Both the position numbers and the translations under genes were made by a program. DNA of 64,000 bases from Eledone cirrhosa (taxonomy: Eukaryota; Mollusca; Cephalopoda; Octopoda; Eledonidae). The stretch lies in assembly GCA_964016885.1 (NCBI GenBank), contig OZ024742.1, positions 14,505,622-14,569,621 on the forward strand. Reading direction: 5' to 3'. The notes under the pieces were generated by a model, which did not search any database, had not been told where the DNA came from, and worked only from the letters and a program-made list of their open reading frames with translations. Within the stretch, counting starts at the first letter, position 1; every line of letters begins with the position of its first letter. This document shows positions 59,207-64,000 of the stretch, in pieces.

Positions 59207-59385
59207 CAAAATATAACTTCTCCATTACCAAAGGTTTCTGGGTCCCAGACAATAATGATATATATGTCTGGCTCGGTCAGACAGAGATGTTATAGAAATA
59301 ACATCTCCGTCTGACGACCGATCCAAATGTATATTATTATTGTCTGGGATCCAGAAACCTTTGGTAATGGAGAAGTTATATTTTG
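59207..59385. mobile_element. large hairpin element (MITE-like), arms of about 87 bp, in SNX25 intron 6
   Basis: The arm 59207-59293 ('caaaatataacttctccatt' ...) and the arm 59298-59385 are reverse complements apart from a handful of mismatches and a two-base indel; the loop is four bases (agaa). The outer 54 bp of the arms differ at very few positions. It lies 205 bp upstream of exon 7. Confidence 0.93.
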
Positions 59386-59590
59386 CGTTGGTCACTTTCT
59401 AATTAAATAGCTCTGTTCCATACATAGAGCACTCTTTTTTTTCTTTGCCTTTTCTTCGAAATTACATATATATATATATATATATATACTCTACATAACC
59501 CAGTGCTGGATTGTCATCATATACAAAGTAAATCAATAAAATATTTGACAAATTGGATTGCTACATATAGTTTTGTTTTTGTTTCTTCAG

Positions 59591-59667
59591 CAAAAGCTCA
59601 TGTACCAAAGAGTATGGCTAAAGGGGACCTTTTAAAAGCCAGGAATTTGAAGATATATATAAACCAA
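59591..59667 (+). CDS. SNX25: SNX25-like, exon 7
   Basis: The acceptor is 'tttgtttttgtttcttcag' at 59590 and the donor CCAA|GTAAGA starts at 59668. Length is 77 bp. The split codon G/CA gives Ala, then KAHVPKSMAKGDLLKARNLK and IYINQ, ending in phase 0. It corresponds to 'MKADLLRARN.KRYINQ' of SNX25, the basic linker between PXA and RGS. In the family the next residues are LTVAK, exactly what each copy of the 92-bp array starts with. Confidence 0.92.
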
Positions 59668-59764
59668 GTAAGATATCTCAACCCTTTTGATACCAACCTG
59701 TCTGAAATCACTCCTGTTTTATATTATAAAACTGACCATTTTAAAGTGGTCATATTTATATTGT

Positions 59765-60005
59765 GAAGGCACATGGCTTAGTGGTTAGAGCATTGGGCTT
59801 GCAATCGAAAGGTTGAGTTCAATTCTCGGACCGGGTGATGTGTTGTTTCCTTGAGCAAGACACTTTATTTCACGTTGCTCCAGTTTACTCAGCTGTAAAA
59901 ATGAGATGATAGGACTGGGGTCCCTATCATTAAATCACCCAAGACACTTCCGAGATATACCTTGGAGGAGGCCAGCTAAACCTGCATAGGTGTGAGCTGT
60001 AACAC
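59765..60005 (+). mobile_element. tRNA-derived SINE with well-kept tRNA head
   Basis: The head 'gcacatggcttagtggttag' and 'agcattgggcttgcaatcga' then 'ggttgagttcaattctcgg' reads like a full tRNA with A box, anticodon stem and B box. The body has 'tttcacgttgctccagttta' as in the 58668 copy. It lies 97 bp into intron 7. Confidence 0.85.
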
Positions 60006-60017
60006 ATACATATTTGT

Positions 60018-60372
60018 TTCTGATTTAGGTACCAGGCCAACAATTTTGGGAGAGACAAAAGTCGATTAAATCGAAGCCAATGCATTACTGGTACTTTATT
60101 TTATCAATCCCATAAGGATGAAAGGCAAAGCTAACCTTCGCAGGATTTGAATTCAGAACACAAAGGGACGTAACTTTATGCCACAATGCATGTTGTTCAA
60201 CACTCTACCGATATGGCCTTTTCTGATCTGAGTTCAAATCCCACCAAGGTTAGCTTTGCCTTTCATCCTTATGGGATCCATAAAATAAAGTACCAGTAAT
60301 GCGATTGGGTCGATTTAATCGACTTCACCTCTCCCCAAATTGTTGGCCTGGTACCTAAAATCAGAAATCATT
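60018..60372. mobile_element. inverted pair of octopus-type SINEs directly before the exon 8 array
   Basis: A reversed SINE (60018-60222) is followed at once by a forward one (60225-60372). Facing segments are complementary over about 145 bp: 'gtactttattttatcaatcc' on the left and 'aaataaagtaccagtaatgc' on the right, plus 'gattaaatcg' and 'cgatttaatc'. In SNX25 pre-mRNA they would fold into a long imperfect stem ending 58 bases before the first exon 8 acceptor. Confidence 0.88.
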
Positions 60373-60393
60373 AATATGGAAAAAAAGACAAAA

Positions 60394-63300
60394 ACAAATG
60401 TCTCCTCCATGTTTTGTTGTTTCTATTCAGTTAACTGTTGCTAAGACCACATGTGAGAAAAGGATCCATGCAATAGGTGGCCCTGACTATAAATGTCTCC
60501 TCCGTGTTTTGTTTCTATTCAGTTAACTGTTGCTAAGACCACATGTGAGAAAAGGATCCATGCAATAGGTGGCCCTGACTATAAATGTCTCCTCCGTGTT
60601 TTGTTTCTATTCAGTTAACTGTTGCTAAGACCACATGTGAGAAAAGGATCCATGCAATAGGTGGCCCTCACTATGTCTCCTCCGTGTTTTGTTTCTATTC
60701 AGTTAACTGTTGCTAAGACCACATGTGAGAAAAGGATCCATGCAATAGGTGGCCCTCACTATGTCTCCTCCGTGTTTTGTTTCTATTCAGTTAACTGTTG
60801 CTAAGACCACATGTGAGAAAAGGATCCATGCAATAGGTGGCCCTCACTATGTCTCCTCCGTGTTTTGTTTCTATTCAGTTAACTGTTGCTAAGACCACAT
60901 GTGAGAAAAGGATCCATGCAATAGGTGGCCCTGACTATAAATGTCTCCTCCGTGTTTTGTTTCTATTCAGTTAACTGTTGCTAAGACCACATGTGAGAAA
61001 AGGATCCATGCAATAGGTGGCCCTCACTATGTCTCCTCCATGTTTTGTTGTTTCTATTCAGTTAACTGTTGCTAAGACCACATGTGAGAAAAGGATCCAT
61101 GCAATAGGTGGCCCTCACTATAAATGTCTCCTCCGTGTTTTGTTTCTATTCAGTTAACTGTTGTTAAGACCACATGTGAGAAAAGGATCCATGCAATAGG
61201 TGGCCCTCACTATAAATGTCTCCTCCGTGTTTTGTTTCTATTCAGTTAACTGTTGCTAAGACCACATGTGAGAAAAGGATCCATGCAATAGGTGGCCCTC
61301 ACTATAAATGTCTCCTCCATGTTTTGTTTCTATTCAGTTAACTGTTGTTAAGACCACATGTGAGAAAAGGATCCATGCAATAGGTGGCCCTCACTATAAA
61401 TGTCTCCTCCGTATTTTGTTTCTATTCAGTTAACTGTTGCTAAGACCACATGTGAGAAAAGGATCCATGCAATAGGTGGCCCTCACTATAAATGTCTCCT
61501 CCGTGTTTTGTTTCTATTCAGTTAACTGTTGCTAAGACCACATGTGAGAAAAGGATCCATGCAATAGGTGGCCCTCACTATAAATGTCTCCTCCGTGTTT
61601 TGTTTCTATTCAGTTAACTGTTGCTAAGACCACATGTGAGAAAAGGATCCATGCAATAGGTGGCCCTCACTATAAATGTCTCCTCCGTGTTTTGTTTCTA
61701 TTCAGTTAACTGTTGTTAAGACCACATGTGAGAAAAGGATCCATGCAATAGGTGGCCCTCACTATAAATGTCTCCTCCGTGTTTTGTTTCTATTCAGTTA
61801 ACTGTTGCTAAGACCACATGTGAGAAAAGGATCCATGCAATAGGTGGCCCTCACTATAAATGTCTCCTCCGTGTTTTGTTTCTATTCAGTTAACTGTTGC
61901 TAAGACCACATGTGAGAAAAGGATCCATGCAATAGGTGGCCCTCACTATAAATGTCTCCTCCGTGTTTTGTTTCTATTCAGTTAACTGTTGCTAAGACCA
62001 CATGTGAGAAAAGGATCCATGCAATAGGTGGCCCTCACTATAAATGTCTCCTCCGTGTTTTGTTTCTATTCAGTTAACTGTTGCTAAGACCACATGTGAG
62101 AAAAGGATCCATGCAATAGGTGGCCCTCACTATAAATGTCTCCTCCGTGTTTTGTTTCTATTCAGTTAACTGTTGTTAAGACCACATGTGAGAAAAGGAT
62201 CCATGCAATAGGTGGCCCTCACTATAAATGTCTCCTCCGTGTTTTGTTTCTATTCAGTTAACTGTTGCTAAGACCACATGTGAGAAAAGGATCCATGCAA
62301 TAGGTGGCCCTCACTATAAATGTCTCCTCCATGTTTTGTTTCTATTCAGTTAACTGTTGTTAAGACCACATGTGAGAAAAGGATCCATGCAATAGGTGGC
62401 CCTCACTATAAATGTCTCCTCCATGTTTTGTTGTTTCTATTCAGTTAACTGTTGCTAAGACCACATGTGAGAAAAGGATCCATGCAATAGGTGGCCCTGA
62501 CTATAAATGTCTCCTCCGTGTTTTGTTTCTATTCAGTTAACTGTTGTTAAGACCACATGTGAGAAAAGGATCCATGCAATAGGTGGCCCTCACTATGTCT
62601 CCTCCATATTTTGTTGTTTCTATTCAGTTAACTGTTGCTAAGACCACATGTGAGAAAAGGATCCATGCAATAGGTGGCCCTCACTATAAATGTCTCCTCC
62701 GTGTTTTGTTTCTATTCAGTTAACTGTTGTTAAGACCACATGTGAGAAAAGGATCCATGCAATAGGTGGCCCTCACTATGTCTCCTCCGTGTTTTGTTTC
62801 TATTCAGTTAACTGTTGCTAAGACCACATGTGAGAAAAGGATCCATGCAATAGGTGGCCCTCACTATGTCTCCTCCGTGTTTTGTTTCTATTCAGTTAAC
62901 TGTTGCTAAGACCACATGTGAGAAAAGGATCCATGCAATAGGTGGCCCTGACTATAAATGTCTCCTCCGTGTTTTGTTTCTATTCAGTTAACTGTTGCTA
63001 AGACCACATGTGAGAAAAGGATCCATGCAATAGGTGGCCCTCACTATGTCTCCTCCATGTTTTGTTGTTTCTATTCAGTTAACTGTTGCTAAGACCACAT
63101 GTGAGAAAAGGATCCATGCAATAGGTGGCCCTCACTATAAATGTCTCCTCCGTGTTTTGTTTCTATTCAGTTAACTGTTGTTAAGACCACATGTGAGAAA
63201 AGGATCCATGCAATAGGTGGCCCTCACTATAAATGTCTCCTCCGTGTTTTGTTTCTATTCAGTTAACTGTTGCTAAGACCACATGTGAGAAAAGGATCCA

Positions 63301-64000
63301 TGCAATAGGTGGCCCTCACTATAAATGTCTCCTCCATGTTTTGTTTCTATTCAGTTAACTGTTGTTAAGACCACATGTGAGAAAAGGATCCATGCAATAG
63401 GTGGCCCTCACTATAAATGTCTCCTCCGTGTTTTGTTTCTATTCAGTTAACTGTTGCTAAGACCACATGTGAGAAAAGGATCCATGCAATAGGTGGCCCT
63501 CACTATAAATGTCTCCTCCGTGTTTTGTTTCTATTCAGTTAACTGTTGCTAAGACCACATGTGAGAAAAGGATCCATGCAATAGGTGGCCCTCACTATAA
63601 ATGTCTCCTCCGTGTTTTGTTTCTATTCAGTTAACTGTTGCTAAGACCACATGTGAGAAAAGGATCCATGCAATAGGTGGCCCTCACTATAAATGTCTCC
63701 TCCGTGTTTTGTTTCTATTCAGTTAACTGTTGTTAAGACCACATGTGAGAAAAGGATCCATGCAATAGGTGGCCCTCACTATAAATGTCTCCTCCGTGTT
63801 TTGTTTCTATTCAGTTAACTGTTGCTAAGACCACATGTGAGAAAAGGATCCATGCAATAGGTGGCCCTCACTATAAATGTCTCCTCCGTGTTTTGTTTCT
63901 ATTCAGTTAACTGTTGCTAAGACCACATGTGAGAAAAGGATCCATGCAATAGGTGGCCCTCACTATAAATGTCTCCTCCGTGTTTTGTTTCTATTCAGTT
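60394..64000 (+). repeat. 92-bp tandem array of SNX25 exon 8 with its 3' splice site, at least 39 copies
   Basis: Each unit has 60 bp of exon (ttaactgttgctaagaccac ... ggtggccctgactat) and 32 bp of intron (aaatgtctcctccgtg then ttttgtttctattcag). Exon copies start at 60431, 60523, 60615, 60703 and so on to 63907, 39 in all, with a 40th acceptor at 63998. Unit length is 92 bp, or 88 (without 'aaat'), 95 or 91 (with an extra 'ttg'). In the exon part I saw only two variable positions in 39 copies: GCT/GTT (Ala/Val) and GAC/CAC (Asp/His). A higher-order repeat of 22 units (2,017 bp) is visible: length and Val variants at units 5-17 reappear at units 27-39. The array runs off the window. Confidence 0.97.
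60431..60490 (+). CDS. SNX25: SNX25-like, exon 8, first of at least 39 copies (5' part of exon)
   Basis: The acceptor is 'ttgttgtttctattcag' at 60430. In phase 0 after exon 7 it reads LTVAKTTCEKRIHAIGGPDY, which corresponds to LTVAK..CEKRI..LGGP.Y of SNX25. The true exon goes on toward an acidic linker and the RGS domain; in this copy the exon sequence breaks off after 60 bp and the intron restarts. Without splicing out, the frame meets TAA at the next unit's 'agTTAAc' (92-bp units) or TAA in 'tgcTAAg' (88-bp units). So only the last copy, beyond 64000, can lead into the rest of the protein, unless internal donors such as AATAG|GTGGCC or CACAT|GTGAGA are used. Confidence 0.85.

Noticed and set aside
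59765..59840. A functional tRNA gene
   Set aside because: A and B boxes are present, but the sequence continues into a SINE body shared with another element, and the acceptor stem does not close cleanly.
60394..64000. The 92-bp array as an ordinary anonymous minisatellite or as tandem coding repeats
   Set aside because: Its 60-bp part matches the required continuation of SNX25 exon 7 in phase and motif, so it is not anonymous. Read-through gives stops at every junction, so it is not a coding repeat either.

Overview
This is eukaryotic, AT-rich, intron-rich and very repeat-rich DNA, most likely from an octopus or another coleoid cephalopod. Three things point that way: many copies of an octopus-type tRNA-derived SINE whose 3' part reads 'cctttcatccttacggggtc'-like followed by 'gataaaataaagtaccagt'; 5'-truncated LINEs ending in (GAT)n tails; and enormous intronic minisatellites. 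There are no bacterial genes. Nearly all long open frames here are translations of tandem repeats or antisense shadows of LINEs.

Two host genes are supported. On the minus strand, 29184..28948 is the first coding exon of an ANKRD10-like ankyrin-repeat protein; the rest of that gene lies to the left, outside the window. On the plus strand, a sorting nexin of the SNX25 type starts at 34523 and runs off the right end. Seven exons (34515-34762, 37733-37893, 48282-48413, 57231-57409, 57624-57810, 58352-58425, 59591-59667) join in frame into 350 codons, giving an N-terminal membrane segment and the PXA domain. Every junction has AG acceptors, GT donors and matching phase.

The most striking observation is at 60394-64000. 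The eighth SNX25 exon, which must start in phase 0 with the family motif LTVAK..CEKRI..IGGP, is present not once but at least 39 times. The tandem unit of about 92 bp consists of the last 32 bp of the intron, including the polypyrimidine tract and AG, fused to the first 60 bp of the exon. The array runs off the window. Read-through from one unit to the next meets a stop, so a normal protein needs the spliceosome to ignore all but one of the acceptors.

Layout: 1-1957 AT-rich, no gene; 1958-23585 a 54-bp minisatellite of about 400 copies with 1,020-bp and 2,844-bp segmental duplications; 23793-28830 LINE tails, SINEs, microsatellites and a small palindromic MITE; 28948-29184 ANKRD10-like exon; 30830-32090 a decayed second type of LINE; 32525-33045 a 73-bp minisatellite; 34515 onward SNX25. 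SNX25 intron 2 holds a 50-bp minisatellite of about 188 copies (38829-48235) with a 3,999-bp duplication. Intron 3 holds a 13-bp minisatellite of about 162 copies (48660-50775) that appears to have grown out of a LINE reverse-transcriptase reading frame, followed by a cluster of LINE copies, one with RT motifs and a PHD-like zinc module. Introns 3, 6 and 7 also carry long inverted repeats close to exons, which would form double-stranded RNA in the pre-mRNA.

Protein family assignments come from recognising conserved motifs by eye, not from a search. Copy counts of the large arrays are lengths divided by period; exon copies in the 92-bp array were counted individually.
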